A stretch of 64,000 bases of DNA, taken from NCBI GenBank assembly GCA_038237925.1, contig JBBRYF010000004.1:1-64000 (forward strand), read 5' to 3'. The position numbers and the translations under genes are program-made. A model generated the notes under the pieces. The model made no database searches, was not told the DNA's origin, and was given only the letters and a program-made list of their open reading frames with translations. This document shows positions 33,612-42,459 of the stretch, one piece after another. How positions within the stretch are numbered: position 1 is the first letter of the stretch; the number at the start of each line of letters is the position of its first letter. This DNA is from AC-32 sp038237925. Its GTDB lineage: Bacteria; Actinomycetota; Thermoleophilia; Gaiellales; Gaiellaceae.

Positions 33612-34585
33612 CTAGGGCGTACTCGCAGGTCGCCGGTGAAGGTGTTTCCTTCCCCGAGCGCCCAGCTCGCGTGCACGGCCTGGCGGGAGCCGTTCGGCAC
33701 CTTGCAGCGCGCGTCGAAGCCGTAGGACTGCACCCTCACGACGTGCCCGGTGCAGAGGAGGCCGCTCGGGAGGTACTCGAGCTGGAACGACGTCGCGTCG
33801 AGGTGCCTCGGCTCCAGCAGCAGGTCGGCGCGGATCAGCGCGCGCTGCGCGCCGTCCGCGGTCGCGGCGGCGGAGACGAGGCCGCGGGTCGAGCCGACGT
33901 TCTGCACGACGCGTCCCGTGATCGACGCGTCGAAGGAGCTCGCGTTCCACGGCTTCGGCGTGAAGCGCAGCGGGCCGGTGGCGAGCAGGACGACGACGGC
34001 CACGCCCGCGACCGCGACACCTCCGGCGAGTGCCCCGAGCCGAACGGGCAACGGCCGCCGCCGCAGCGCTCTCAGCGTCCCGGCTCCGAGCACGAGCGCG
34101 ACCGAGGCGGCGAAGAGCGCCAGGAGCCAGGTCGTGCTGCGGTCGGTGCCGCTGCCCAGGCCGTGCACGGTCGCCGCGGTCCACAGGGCGAGGTTGAGGT
34201 AGTGGGCACGGCGCCAGAACGTGTACGGGAGCCGGTCGCGGTAGCGGTTCGTGACGGCGAGCGCGAGGAGCAACTCGGCCGCGACGATCCCGAGCGCCGT
34301 GTACAGCGTGCGGTAGCCCGCGACGAACGGCACGACGAGCGCGGTCACCGAGAACGGCAGATAGGCGTCGAGCGCGATCGTCACGACATGGATCGCGATG
34401 AAGCTCCCCACGAGCAGGCCTCCGAACCGGTGCACTTCCTCGAGCGCGAAGCGCGGCCAGCGCGCGAGCGGCTTGCGGCCCGCCATCGTCATGCCGAGGC
34501 AGACGACTACGGTCAGCAACAGGTAGGCGGCGATCCCCGCGGCGCGGGCCGCGTACCAGTCGACCGGGCTCGTGGTCAGGTGCAC
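33608..34585 (-). CDS. Ferric reductase-like transmembrane haem protein
   Basis: The 325-residue protein has about six transmembrane helices. Two His pairs on facing helices (His52 and His66 in EVHRFGGLLVGSFIAIHVV; His128 and His141 in RRAHYLNLALWTAATVHG) have the spacing of the ferric-reductase/MsrQ/NOX haem-b domain. No FAD or NAD(P)H domain follows. Instead a C-terminal extracytoplasmic domain of about 130 residues with two Cys is attached. Start GTG 34585 overlaps apbE by 10 nt. It probably passes electrons across the membrane, with the flavin-related partners encoded just upstream. Confidence 0.82.
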   Translation of the reverse strand: MHLTTSPVDWYAARAAGIAAYLLLTVVVCLGMTMAGRKPLARWPRFALEEVHRFGGLLVGSFIAIHVVTIALDAYLPFSVTALVVPFVAGYRTLYTALGIVAAELLLALAVTNRYRDRLPYTFWRRAHYLNLALWTAATVHGLGSGTDRSTTWLLALFAASVALVLGAGTLRALRRRPLPVRLGALAGGVAVAGVAVVVLLATGPLRFTPKPWNASSFDASITGRVVQNVGSTRGLVSAAATADGAQRALIRADLLLEPRHLDATSFQLEYLPSGLLCTGHVVRVQSYGFDARCKVPNGSRQAVHASWALGEGNTFTGDLRVRPS

Positions 34586-35412
34586 GCGAGCTCCCGGGGC
34601 TCGATGCTCGCACGCCAGCTCGCGTTCTCGTGAACGCGACCGGCGGCGGCGAAGCGGCCTGGGAGCCCACGCACGTCGAGCCAGGCGGACCCGTCGTCGC
34701 CGAGCAGGAAGGCAGCCTTCGCGGCGACGTCGGCAGCGAGACAGCTCGCGCCGCAGACGGTGACCTGGTCCCACGGGCTCGTCGAGGGACGGCCGGTGGC
34801 GGGATCGATCAGGTGGTGCTGCTCCTCGCCGGCTCGCCACCAGTGCCGCTTGCTGCGGCCGCTAGTCGCGAGCCCGCCCGAGACGAGCCGGACGGCTCGG
34901 CCTCCGGGGAGGGCGACGTCCACCGGGCCGCGCGTTGCGAGGTCGCCCCCGGCCGAGACGAAGCCGGACCCGGAGAGCAGCCGCACGGCGTCGTCGACGG
35001 CCACCGCCTTGACGACGCCGTTCAGGTCGAGCACGCCGCCGCGCAGGACGAGCACGTGCCCGAGCAGCGTCACCGCGCCCGCGCGGCGGGCCGGGCCGGC
35101 CGGCTCGTCAGCCGGCACGAGCTCGGAGAAGTCGCGGTCGTAGCCGGCGCTCTCGAGCGCGGCGCCCAGGGTCGGGTCGACGAGGCCGCCGGTCGTCTCT
35201 CGCGCCCAGAGCGCGGTCTCCGTCATGCGCGCGAAGAGCGGCGAGACGAGCGTTGCGGCGCCGGCCGCGTTCACGCGGCTGAGCTCGCTGTCGGGCCGGA
35301 AGCGGCTGAAGATCGCGTCGCGCTCCTCGAAGAGCGCTTCGATCCGGCGCAGCTCCTCGGGCGTCGCGCCTTCGACGACGACCTCGCAGCCCATCGAGTC
35401 GAAGCGGCTCAC
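34576..35412 (-). CDS. apbE: FAD:protein FMN transferase (ApbE family)
   Basis: ApbE enzymes attach FMN covalently to Thr/Ser of partner proteins. This 278-residue copy has DLNGVVKAVAVD (family DxGGxxKG region, with Asn and Ala substitutions) and HHLIDPATGRPS, as well as SAGGDLATRG. It lacks the signal peptide and lipobox seen in many exported members, so it may act in the cytoplasm. Start GTG 35412 overlaps the upstream 83-residue gene as GTGA, and its end overlaps the haem protein. The tight coupling argues that the substrate for flavinylation is in this cluster. Confidence 0.9.
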   Translation of the reverse strand: MSRFDSMGCEVVVEGATPEELRRIEALFEERDAIFSRFRPDSELSRVNAAGAATLVSPLFARMTETALWARETTGGLVDPTLGAALESAGYDRDFSELVPADEPAGPARRAGAVTLLGHVLVLRGGVLDLNGVVKAVAVDDAVRLLSGSGFVSAGGDLATRGPVDVALPGGRAVRLVSGGLATSGRSKRHWWRAGEEQHHLIDPATGRPSTSPWDQVTVCGASCLAADVAAKAAFLLGDDGSAWLDVRGLPGRFAAAGRVHENASWRASIEPRELACT

Positions 35413-35660
35413 GACATTGCCGTCGCTGCCGAGGGATCTGCCTGCGTGGGCGCGAGGATTCCCGACTCGAGCTGGTTCTCGCGCACCACGCGCACGAAGC
35501 CGGCGGGCGGTGAGAGCGACCGGATCGCCTTCTTGTGGTGACCCGGGTAGGCGGCACGCGCGAGGGCGGCCGAGAGCACGAAGACGAGCGCTCCTACGCC
35601 GCCGAGCGTGAGCTTCGCGACGGCGGCCCGCCGCCGTGCCGCACCGATTCGCGTATCCAT
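35409..35660 (-). CDS. Small membrane-anchored protein of the ApbE/haem cluster, possible flavinylation target
   Basis: The 83-residue protein has one hydrophobic helix (LTLGGVGALVFVLSAALARA, about residues 17-36) and a 45-residue polar tail. The tail ends in ADPSAATAMS. The SAAT there loosely resembles the (S/T)GAT site that ApbE modifies in NqrC/RnfG-type proteins, although the Asp is one position closer and Gly is Ala. No family is recognised. ATG 35660; GTGA overlap with apbE. A role as flavin carrier is inference. Confidence 0.68.
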   Translation of the reverse strand: MDTRIGAARRRAAVAKLTLGGVGALVFVLSAALARAAYPGHHKKAIRSLSPPAGFVRVVRENQLESGILAPTQADPSAATAMS

Positions 35661-35685
35661 GCCTGCTCAGTTTACGGGCGGTTCC

Positions 35686-36489
35686 TTAACGAAAGCTGAA
35701 CGCCGCGTCGGAGAGCCGCGGCCAGGCTTCGAGCGCCCAGGGGCCGAAGTCGAGGTCGGTCAGGCACGCGAGGGAGAGGTCAGCCTCAGGGTCGACCCAG
35801 AGGAAGGTGCCGCTGCCGCCGAAGTGGCCGAACGTGCGCGGCGAGTTTCGCGAGCCCGTCCAGTGCGGCTGCTTCGCGTCGCGTAGCTCGAAGCCGAGAC
35901 CCCAGTCGTTTGGCTCCATCCGCCCGACGTCTGGCAGCACGCCGACGAGGCCCGGGAACTGCACCGAGGTCGCCTCGGCAAGCGTCTCGGGTGCGACGAG
36001 GCGCGGGCGCTGAAGCTCGGCCGCGAGGCGCAGAAGGTCGTCGAGGGTTCCATGGAGCCCTGCCGCAGGCGAGCCACGCAGCTCTGCGCCCAGCGCCAGC
36101 GGCCCGAGCACCGCGGCGCGCAGGTACTCGGCGAACGGCATCTCGGCCGCGGCGCCGACGAACTCGGCCAGCACCTCGAAGCCGGAGTTCGAGTAGATCC
36201 GCCGCTTGCCGGGAGGCGAGATCGGCGCCGGGCCGGCGAACGGGAGCCCGGACGCGTGGGCGAGCAGGTGTCGCACCGTCGAGCCGTCCGGCCCCGCGGG
36301 CTCGTCGAGGTCGAGCACCCCCTCTTCCGCCGCGACGAGCGCCGCGAGCGCCGTTGCGAGCTTCGTCACCGAGGCCCAGCGGAAGACGTGCTCGCGCGGC
36401 CCGTGCGCCGCGACTTCCTCGCCGCTTCGCAGCACGGCGACGGCCACGTTCTCGGCCGGCCAGCTCTCCACCTCTCGCAGCGCGTACAC
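35686..36489 (-). CDS. Beta-lactamase-fold serine hydrolase
   Basis: The 267-residue protein has the catalytic motifs of the class C beta-lactamase/esterase family. SVTK (SxxK) lies near residue 41, YSN (YxN) in RRIYSNSGFEVL, and HFGGSGT (HxG) near the C-terminus. No signal peptide is visible, so it is probably cytoplasmic and an esterase or peptidase rather than an antibiotic-resistance enzyme. Start GTG 36489 with a 19-nt divergent gap to the RidA gene. Confidence 0.88.
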   Translation of the reverse strand: MYALREVESWPAENVAVAVLRSGEEVAAHGPREHVFRWASVTKLATALAALVAAEEGVLDLDEPAGPDGSTVRHLLAHASGLPFAGPAPISPPGKRRIYSNSGFEVLAEFVGAAAEMPFAEYLRAAVLGPLALGAELRGSPAAGLHGTLDDLLRLAAELQRPRLVAPETLAEATSVQFPGLVGVLPDVGRMEPNDWGLGFELRDAKQPHWTGSRNSPRTFGHFGGSGTFLWVDPEADLSLACLTDLDFGPWALEAWPRLSDAAFSFR

Positions 36490-36508
36490 AGCCTCGATAC
36501 TAGGGACG

Positions 36509-36895
36509 ATGGAACGGCAGATCGTCCCCGCCGTCTCACCGTTTGCCGAGGCAGCCGGCTACTCGCGCGCCGTCCGCGTGGGCCGGCACGTCTTCGTTGC
36601 CGGGACGGCGCCGATCATGCCCGACGACGCCGACCCACCCGACGACGCCTACGGCCAGACCCACCGCTGCCTCGAGATCGCGCTCGCCGCGCTGGCGGAG
36701 GTCAACGCTTCGGGTGCGGACGTCGTGCGGACGCGGATCATGCTCACGCGCGCGGAGGACTTCCTGGAGATCGCCCGCGCCCACGGCGAGGTTTTCCGTG
36801 AGGTGCGGCCGGTCAACACCAGCTACGTCGTCGCCGCGCTGCTCGACACGCGCTGGCTGCTCGAGATCGAGCTCGAGGCGGTGGTCCCCGGATGA
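36509..36895 (+). CDS. RidA family protein (imine deaminase-like)
   Basis: The 128-residue protein matches the RidA/YjgF/YER057c fold. SPFAEAAGYSRAVRVG and VFVAGTAPIMP lie at the N-terminus, VVRTRIMLTRAEDFLEI in the middle, and VRPVNTSYVVAALLDTRWLLEIELEA at the end; the last Arg and Glu positions form the trimer active site in active members. It likely hydrolyses reactive imine or enamine intermediates. It overlaps the next gene by ATGA, so the two are translationally coupled. Confidence 0.9.
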   Translation: MERQIVPAVSPFAEAAGYSRAVRVGRHVFVAGTAPIMPDDADPPDDAYGQTHRCLEIALAALAEVNASGADVVRTRIMLTRAEDFLEIARAHGEVFREVRPVNTSYVVAALLDTRWLLEIELEAVVPG

Positions 36896-38088
36896 AGCAG
36901 ATCTACCCCGCAACGATCACCGGCGAGAGCTTCGCCGCCGGTGGCAGCGTGCTCGATCACAACTTCGGCGCGGGCGAGCCGTACACGCTCGGCGTCGAGG
37001 AGGAGTACATGCTCCTCGACCCGGAGACCTTCGACCTCGTCCAGCACGTCGAGGCCGTGCTCGCGGCCACTGAGGGGCACGAGCTGGAGCCGCGCGTCAA
37101 TGCGGAGCTGATGCAGTCGGTGCTCGAGATCGCGACGCCGGTGTGCCGCACACCCGCGGAGGTCGAGGCCGAGCTGCGGAAGCTGCGCTCGTACGTGACG
37201 AGCCTCGCGGCTGAGCGCGGCCTGCGTGTCGGATCGGCGGGCACGCACCCCTTCAGCCTTTTCGAGCGGCAGCGCATCACCGCTCGCGACCGCTATCACC
37301 ACCTCGTCGACCAGCTCCAGTACGTCGCCCGCCGGGAGCTGATCTTCGGGCTGCACATCCACGTCGCGGTCGACGATTCCGAGAAGGCGATCCAGGTCGT
37401 CAACGGCCTGCTCGCTCATTTGCCCCAGCTGCTCGCGCTCTCGGCGAGCTCGCCCTTCTGGCGCGGCGAGCTGACCGGGCTCGAGTCGAGCCGCCAGATG
37501 GTCTTCGCCGCCTTCCCGCGCTCAGGCCCGCCGCCGCGGTTCCGCGACTACGCCGACTACGCCGAGGTCGTCGGCCAGCTCGAGAAGACCGGCTGCATCG
37601 CGGACTACACGCACATCTGGTGGGACATCCGCCTGCACCCTCGCTTCGGCACGGTCGAGATCCGTGTGTGCGACGCGGTCACGTGGCTCGAGGATGCCGT
37701 CGCGCTGGCCGCGTTCTGCCAGGCGCTCGTGAAGCTCTACTCGGAGCGGTACGCGGTCGGCGCCGAGATCCCGTCGTACCACCGGATCCTGACGACCGAG
37801 AACAAGTGGCTCGCCGCCCGGTATGGGCTCGAGGCGCCGGTGATGGACCTCGCGACCGGCCGCCGCAACCGCGTGCCCGTCGCGCAGCTCGTGCGGCGCA
37901 CGCTGAAGGAGATCGAGCCACACGCGCGCGAGCTCGGCGCCGACCGTGAGCTCGAGGGCATCCGCGAGATCCTCGCGCGCGGCAACAGCTCGGACCGCCA
38001 GCGCCGAATCTGGAACGCGAACCGGGACATCGTCGAGGTCGTCCGCGAGATCGCCAACGTGACCGAGCAAGCGGCGGTCCCGGCCTAG
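36892..38088 (+). CDS. Carboxylate-amine ligase, YbdK/GCS2 family
   Basis: The 398-residue protein belongs to the glutamate-cysteine ligase type 2 family. YTLGVEEEYMLLDPETF is the conserved entry motif, followed by ELMQSVLEIATPVCRTPAEVE, GLHIHVAVDD and ASSPFWRGELTGLESSRQM. It forms an ATP-dependent amide bond between a carboxylate and an amine; weak gamma-glutamyl-cysteine ligase activity is known for E. coli YbdK, and the true substrate is open. Start ATG 36892 overlaps the RidA stop. Confidence 0.93.
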   Translation: MKQIYPATITGESFAAGGSVLDHNFGAGEPYTLGVEEEYMLLDPETFDLVQHVEAVLAATEGHELEPRVNAELMQSVLEIATPVCRTPAEVEAELRKLRSYVTSLAAERGLRVGSAGTHPFSLFERQRITARDRYHHLVDQLQYVARRELIFGLHIHVAVDDSEKAIQVVNGLLAHLPQLLALSASSPFWRGELTGLESSRQMVFAAFPRSGPPPRFRDYADYAEVVGQLEKTGCIADYTHIWWDIRLHPRFGTVEIRVCDAVTWLEDAVALAAFCQALVKLYSERYAVGAEIPSYHRILTTENKWLAARYGLEAPVMDLATGRRNRVPVAQLVRRTLKEIEPHARELGADRELEGIREILARGNSSDRQRRIWNANRDIVEVVREIANVTEQAAVPA

Positions 38089-38111
38089 CGACCGGGACCG
38101 CCGCTCTCCTC

Positions 38112-39272
38112 TCAGGGCGCCAGCACCGTGTCGCAGTAGGTGCTGTTCGGGCCGAATGGGCCGCCGCAGTCGAGCGTCTGCGCGAACTGGCCGGCCTTGC
38201 CGTAGTCCTGGAGCGTGCCCGGGAAGTTGACGCCGTAGTGGAAGCCGGTCGTCCCACGCGTGTACCAGGGGTAGATGCAGTACGGGTTGCCGTAGTTGGC
38301 CGCACCGCAGTACTGGTTCACCTCGGCCTTGCCGCCGTAGTCGCTGACAACGGCCCACTTGGTCGCCTGCGACCCATTGCCGAAGGTGACGGACTTGATC
38401 TGGAGTGGTGACGTGCCCATCCAGGACGGGCCGTTGTAGGAGTCGCAGATCGACTGTCCCGGCAGGCAGAACTGGGACTTCGGGCTCGTAAACGGCGACG
38501 TGTGCCCGATCTCCCAGACGAACGAGTTGGGCGTGTCGTTCACGAGGCCCCAGCCGAGGGCGTTGCCGATCTTCTGCGCCGAGAAGGCCGGCATCAGGGG
38601 CCCGTCGGTCGGCGAGTTGAGCACGATCGTGCCCGCGTGGCCGGTGGTGCGGTCGGTCACGGTCAGGTGGAAGCCGTCCTTGGCCGCCGTCGTGTAGGCG
38701 TGGATGGTGATCCTGTTGCCCGCGTGCATGATCAACGGCCTCGTCGATTGGCCGTCGGTGAGCATCGCGTTGAAGGCGGCCGGCTCGTGGTAGACGCCCT
38801 TCTGCCCCGTCTGATGAATGCTCCACACGGGCGAGCAGACGCTGTAGGTGTTCGGAGCGAACTTGAGCACGAACGCGCCGTTCGGGTTGCAGTTCGTGAC
38901 GATCGCGTCCGGGTAGAACTGGAGCTCGTAGAACGCCTGGCCGAAGAGGCTGTTCGGGTCGGTGACGGTTCCGCCGACCCAGAACGTCGGGCCGGTGGCC
39001 GCGACCGGGAACAGCCCGTCCGAGCCGAGCACGAGAGTCCAGGTCAGATTTCGCGCCGAGCCCGGAGCGCTCGAGACCGGGTCGAGCTCGGGCTCGTCGT
39101 GCCCGCTGCAGCCGGCGGCATAGGAAGGCTCGAAAACGCCCTCGATGTAGTTCGGATGGTGGCCGATGCAGCCTGAGCCCTGGGACCCTACCGCGGCGTT
39201 CGCCCCGCCACCGAACACGATCAGGAACATGCAGGCGGCGGCCGCAACCGTCGCGCCTTTGATCCAGCTCAT
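38112..39272 (-). CDS. Secreted hypothetical protein, 386 residues
   Basis: The start ATG 39272 is preferred over GTG 39278 because GGAGG lies 5 nt before it. A signal peptide (MSWIKGATVAAAACMFLIVF, then Gly/Ala-rich) leads into a Cys-rich (about 13 Cys) beta-type extracellular protein with many aromatic and Gly residues (TFWVGGTVTDPN, FHYGVNFPGTLQDYG). No family is recognised. Base composition is slightly richer in AT than its neighbours. Paired on the minus strand with the 39357 gene, 84 nt away. Confidence 0.75.
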   Translation of the reverse strand: MSWIKGATVAAAACMFLIVFGGGANAAVGSQGSGCIGHHPNYIEGVFEPSYAAGCSGHDEPELDPVSSAPGSARNLTWTLVLGSDGLFPVAATGPTFWVGGTVTDPNSLFGQAFYELQFYPDAIVTNCNPNGAFVLKFAPNTYSVCSPVWSIHQTGQKGVYHEPAAFNAMLTDGQSTRPLIMHAGNRITIHAYTTAAKDGFHLTVTDRTTGHAGTIVLNSPTDGPLMPAFSAQKIGNALGWGLVNDTPNSFVWEIGHTSPFTSPKSQFCLPGQSICDSYNGPSWMGTSPLQIKSVTFGNGSQATKWAVVSDYGGKAEVNQYCGAANYGNPYCIYPWYTRGTTGFHYGVNFPGTLQDYGKAGQFAQTLDCGGPFGPNSTYCDTVLAP

Positions 39273-39356
39273 CCGCACCTCCGGGTTTTCGCGTCCTGCC
39301 AGGGACGATTCTCGTCCATGTTGCGGTGCCAGATCAAGTAACCGCTATCTGAGTGC

Positions 39357-40178
39357 CTAGCCCCGCGTCACCCGGAACGTCTTCCTGTCGACCCGCGCGA
39401 CGACCTTGCGGCCCACTCGCAGGAGCAGCTCCCCACCGGAGGTGCGGAGCCGAACCCGCCAGAGCGCGTTGGCCGAGCGCTTCCACGGCACGTCGACGCA
39501 GAACGCACGCCGGTGGACGGTGTCGAGCGCGTGCACGAACGGCCCCTTCCCCGCACGCGAGTAGAACGTGTACGCCCAGCCGTTGTTGCTCTCCACACGA
39601 GTGAGCGGCATCCCGGTCATCTTCTCGCCCGGCTCGCGCCGGTCGACGACCGGGCTCGTGTAGAGCCGCCTGGTGTTCACGTTCAGCGCCCGCACCGCGT
39701 AGGGCTGTACACCCGCCGCGTTCGGCCCGCCGAGGTACTGGATCAGGTACATCAGGGATCCGCTCGGCGAGAGCGCATCGAACGCCCACATCCCCGCGAG
39801 GCGGATGCGCGCCTTGGTGCGGAACGTGGCTGGGTCGACGACGGCGATCCGCGTGAGCGAGCCCACCTGGTGTGAGACGAGCACGAGCCGCTTGCCGTTT
39901 CGAGCGAGCCCGCCGCTGGAGTTGTCGAAGGCGACGAGCGGAATGCCGAACGATCCACGCAGGTAGCGCCAGCGGTTGACCGTGCCGCCCCTCACCGTGA
40001 CCGCCTCGAGCAGGGTCCCGTGGCCGGCGGGCACGGTCACGTAGCGGATGGCGCCCTTCGGCCCGACTACCCCGGTCCAACCGAAGCTCTCGCCGGGCGA
40101 CGGGCCTCCGCCGTCGGCCGCGGCGACCGTGGCCCATGCTGCCGCGCAGATCGTTGCGAGTACCAGTGTCCGCCTCAT
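39357..40178 (-). CDS. Secreted beta-propeller-like protein
   Basis: The 273-residue protein has a signal peptide (MRRTLVLATICAAAWATVAAA, cleavage after AAA). Repeating strands such as RIAVVDPATFRTKARIRLAG and MYLIQYLGGPNAAGVQPYAV, with regular VxxxDxx(T/N) turns, suggest part of a propeller. No exact family. Strong GAGGAGGA ribosome-binding site. Function unknown, extracytoplasmic. Confidence 0.72.
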   Translation of the reverse strand: MRRTLVLATICAAAWATVAAADGGGPSPGESFGWTGVVGPKGAIRYVTVPAGHGTLLEAVTVRGGTVNRWRYLRGSFGIPLVAFDNSSGGLARNGKRLVLVSHQVGSLTRIAVVDPATFRTKARIRLAGMWAFDALSPSGSLMYLIQYLGGPNAAGVQPYAVRALNVNTRRLYTSPVVDRREPGEKMTGMPLTRVESNNGWAYTFYSRAGKGPFVHALDTVHRRAFCVDVPWKRSANALWRVRLRTSGGELLLRVGRKVVARVDRKTFRVTRG

Positions 40179-40290
40179 CGCTCCTCCTCTGGTTCGACGG
40201 GAGCTAGTACGGCGGGACCTCGGCGCGGGGTCCGTCCGTATTGGCGGCGATGGACCTCTCGCGCAAAGACGCTCGTATAGTCGACCAGGG

Positions 40291-40797
40291 ATGGCGGGCT
40301 CCGGCCGCGACGAGCAGGCCTGGGTGCGGCGGGCTCAGGCCGGGTCGGCCTCTGACTTCGAGGCCCTCTTCCGCGCGCATTGGGGGCCGGCCTATCGCGC
40401 CGCCTACCTGGTCGTCCGCGACGCCGCCGCCGCCGAGGACATCGCGCAGGAAGGGTTTCTCGCCGCGGTGCGAGCGCTCGACCGCTTCGACCGCCGCCGG
40501 CCGTTCGGGCCGTGGCTGCACCGGATCGTCGTCAACCGCGCGATCGACTGGGCACGCGCGCGGTCGCTGCGGCCCGAGGCCGAGCAGGTCGACACCGCAG
40601 CGCCCGAGCGGCCGGAGCGCGACGACGAGCTGCTGCGTGAGCTGGGCAGCCTCTCGCCGGAGCACCGCGCGGTGATCGTGCTGCGCTACCTGCTCGACTA
40701 CACGCCCGGGGAGATCGCGGAGCTGCTCGAGCTCCCGCGCGGGACCGTCAACTCGCGCCTGCGCCGCGGGCTCGACGCCTTGAAGGAACGGCTGTGA
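40291..40797 (+). CDS. ECF-type RNA polymerase sigma factor
   Basis: The 168-residue protein has both sigma70 regions. Region 2 is AAYLVVRDAAAAEDIAQEGFLAA with FDRRRPFGPWLHRIVVNRAIDW; region 4 is LSPEHRAVIVLRYLLDYTPG with EIAELLELPRGTVNSRLRRG as the helix-turn-helix. It directs RNA polymerase to a small regulon, probably envelope-related. Its stop overlaps the next gene (GTGA), so the downstream membrane protein is its likely anti-sigma partner. Confidence 0.92.
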   Translation: MAGSGRDEQAWVRRAQAGSASDFEALFRAHWGPAYRAAYLVVRDAAAAEDIAQEGFLAAVRALDRFDRRRPFGPWLHRIVVNRAIDWARARSLRPEAEQVDTAAPERPERDDELLRELGSLSPEHRAVIVLRYLLDYTPGEIAELLELPRGTVNSRLRRGLDALKERL

Positions 40798-41723
40798 GGT
40801 TCCGCGCGCCAAACGAGCACGAGGCGCAGGACCGCGCGTGGCGGATCGTCCGCGCGGCCTATGCGGACCGTGAGCCCGTTGCGTGGCCGCGACGGCATGT
40901 GCGACCGTTCGTAACCGGCGCGCTCGTGGCCGCGGTCGCCGCGGCGGCGCTGAGCCCGCCCGGCCGGTCGGTCGTCCACTCGCTGCGCGAGGCCGTCGGC
41001 GTGAAGCGCGCGGAGCCGGCGCTCTTCTCCCTGCCCGCGCCGGGCCAGCTGCTGGTGACGAGCCGAGAAGGCGCCTGGCTGGTGCACCGCGACGGCTCGA
41101 AGCGGCTGCTCGGTCACTACCGCGACGCGACGTTCTCGCCACACGGCCTCTTCATCGCGGCCACGCGCGCAAACCAGCTCGTCGCACTCGACCCGAAGGG
41201 CAACGTACGCTGGACGCTCGCCCGGCCAGGGCCGCGCTTTCCTGCCTGGACGGGCACGCGAAGCGACACGCGTATCGCCTACATCGCAAGTGGCCGGCTG
41301 CGGATCGTGGCCGGAGACGGCACCGGCGACCATGCGATCGGGCCTGCGGCACCCGTGCCGCCCGTCTGGGCTCCGGGCCTGGATCGCGTCCTCCTTTACT
41401 CGAACGGGCACCGTACCGTCGTCTACGACGCGGTCTCCGGCACGGTGCTCCACCGTCCACACCTTCAGCCTCAGCCGAGCCCGCGCATTCGCGTGCGCAA
41501 CGGCCAGAGCGAGGTGATAGTCGGGAGCCGCGTCGTCTTCCGGGGCACCGGAGTCTTCGATCAAGTGGTGCAGTCGCCCGATCTGCGCTGGCTGCTCGTC
41601 AGCTGGCCAACGGCGAACCAGTGGGTCTTCATCCGGGAGCAGCCTCGCAAGATCGTCGGCGTCTCCCGGATCGCGCAGCAGTTCGGCCGCGGCGCTCGGA
41701 TCGACGGGTGGTGCTGCCGGTAG
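40794..41723 (+). CDS. Anti-sigma-like membrane protein with extracytoplasmic propeller-type domain
   Basis: The 309-residue protein begins with a short cytoplasmic segment (MRFRAPNEHEAQDRAWRIV) and has one transmembrane helix (about residues 38-56, FVTGALVAAVAAAALSPP). About 240 extracytoplasmic residues follow with propeller-like strands (GAWLVHRDGSKRLLGHY, NQLVALDPKGNVRWTL, RLRIVAGDGTGDH). Translational coupling to the sigma gene fits a single-pass anti-sigma or sensor. No ZAS motif (HxxxCxxC) is visible in the short N-terminus, so anti-sigma action is inferred from position only. Confidence 0.78.
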   Translation: MRFRAPNEHEAQDRAWRIVRAAYADREPVAWPRRHVRPFVTGALVAAVAAAALSPPGRSVVHSLREAVGVKRAEPALFSLPAPGQLLVTSREGAWLVHRDGSKRLLGHYRDATFSPHGLFIAATRANQLVALDPKGNVRWTLARPGPRFPAWTGTRSDTRIAYIASGRLRIVAGDGTGDHAIGPAAPVPPVWAPGLDRVLLYSNGHRTVVYDAVSGTVLHRPHLQPQPSPRIRVRNGQSEVIVGSRVVFRGTGVFDQVVQSPDLRWLLVSWPTANQWVFIREQPRKIVGVSRIAQQFGRGARIDGWCCR

Positions 41724-41724
41724 C

Positions 41725-42452
41725 GTGAGCGCGATGGTGCGCGCGCTGCTTCTCATCGCGCTCGCCGCGACGTGGCTCGCGGCGGCTGCGCCCCTCACGT
41801 CTCAACGAGTCGTCGTCGGCCACTCGGTGCGTGGCCGGCCGATCGTCGCGTACGAGCGCGGCGACCGCTCCGCGCCGGCCACGCTCGTCGTCGGCGTCAT
41901 CCACGGGACGGAGCCGGCAGGCCTTGCCGTGATCTCGCGGCTCCGCCGGATGCCCCTCCTCGCTCACGTCCATCTCTGGCTCGTGCCGACCGTGAACCCC
42001 GACGGCCTCGCCGCCGGAACACGCCAGAACGCCAGGGGGTCGACCTGAACCGAAACTGGCCGACCGCCTGGGTGCACAACGGCGTCCCGTGGGACGGCTA
42101 CTACTCCGGCCTGCGGCCGATGTCGGAGCCGGAGAACCGGGCGATGCGCGCGTTCATCCTCCGCATCAAGCCCGCGCTGACGATCTGGTACCACCAGCCG
42201 CTCGACGTCGTCTACGGCTCGGACCCGCACGTCGCGGTGCTGAAGCGCTACGCGCGACTGAGCGGCCTGCCGTACCGCCGGCTGGTCGCCCCGCCCGGCG
42301 CCGCCACGCGCTGGGAGAGGCTCCACTTCCCGCGCGGCCCGCACTTCGTGGTCGAGTTTCCGGCCGGGCGCATCTCGACAGCCACCGCCCGCCTCAACGC
42401 CGCCGCCGTGCTCGCGTTGGCCAAGGGACTCGAACCGGCCGCTTCACCGTAG
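41725..42452 (+). pseudogene. Zinc carboxypeptidase (M14-like), broken by a single-base frameshift
   Basis: Two reading frames together give an exported M14-type metallopeptidase. The first frame (from GTG 41725 or ATG 41734) has a signal peptide, the zinc motif HGTEPAG and the stretch NPDGLAAGTRQNARG. It then stops at TGA 42046. The other frame resumes without loss at VDLNRNWPTAWVHNG, then YHQPL (third zinc ligand) and FVVEFPAG (catalytic Glu). NARG and VDLNRN are normally contiguous, so exactly one G is missing from the G-run at 42035-42039 (five instead of six). This could be a sequencing or assembly error, a real null allele, or slippage on GGG. Family members trim peptides in cell-wall turnover. 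Confidence 0.8.
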
Positions 42453-42459
42453 AGCCGGT

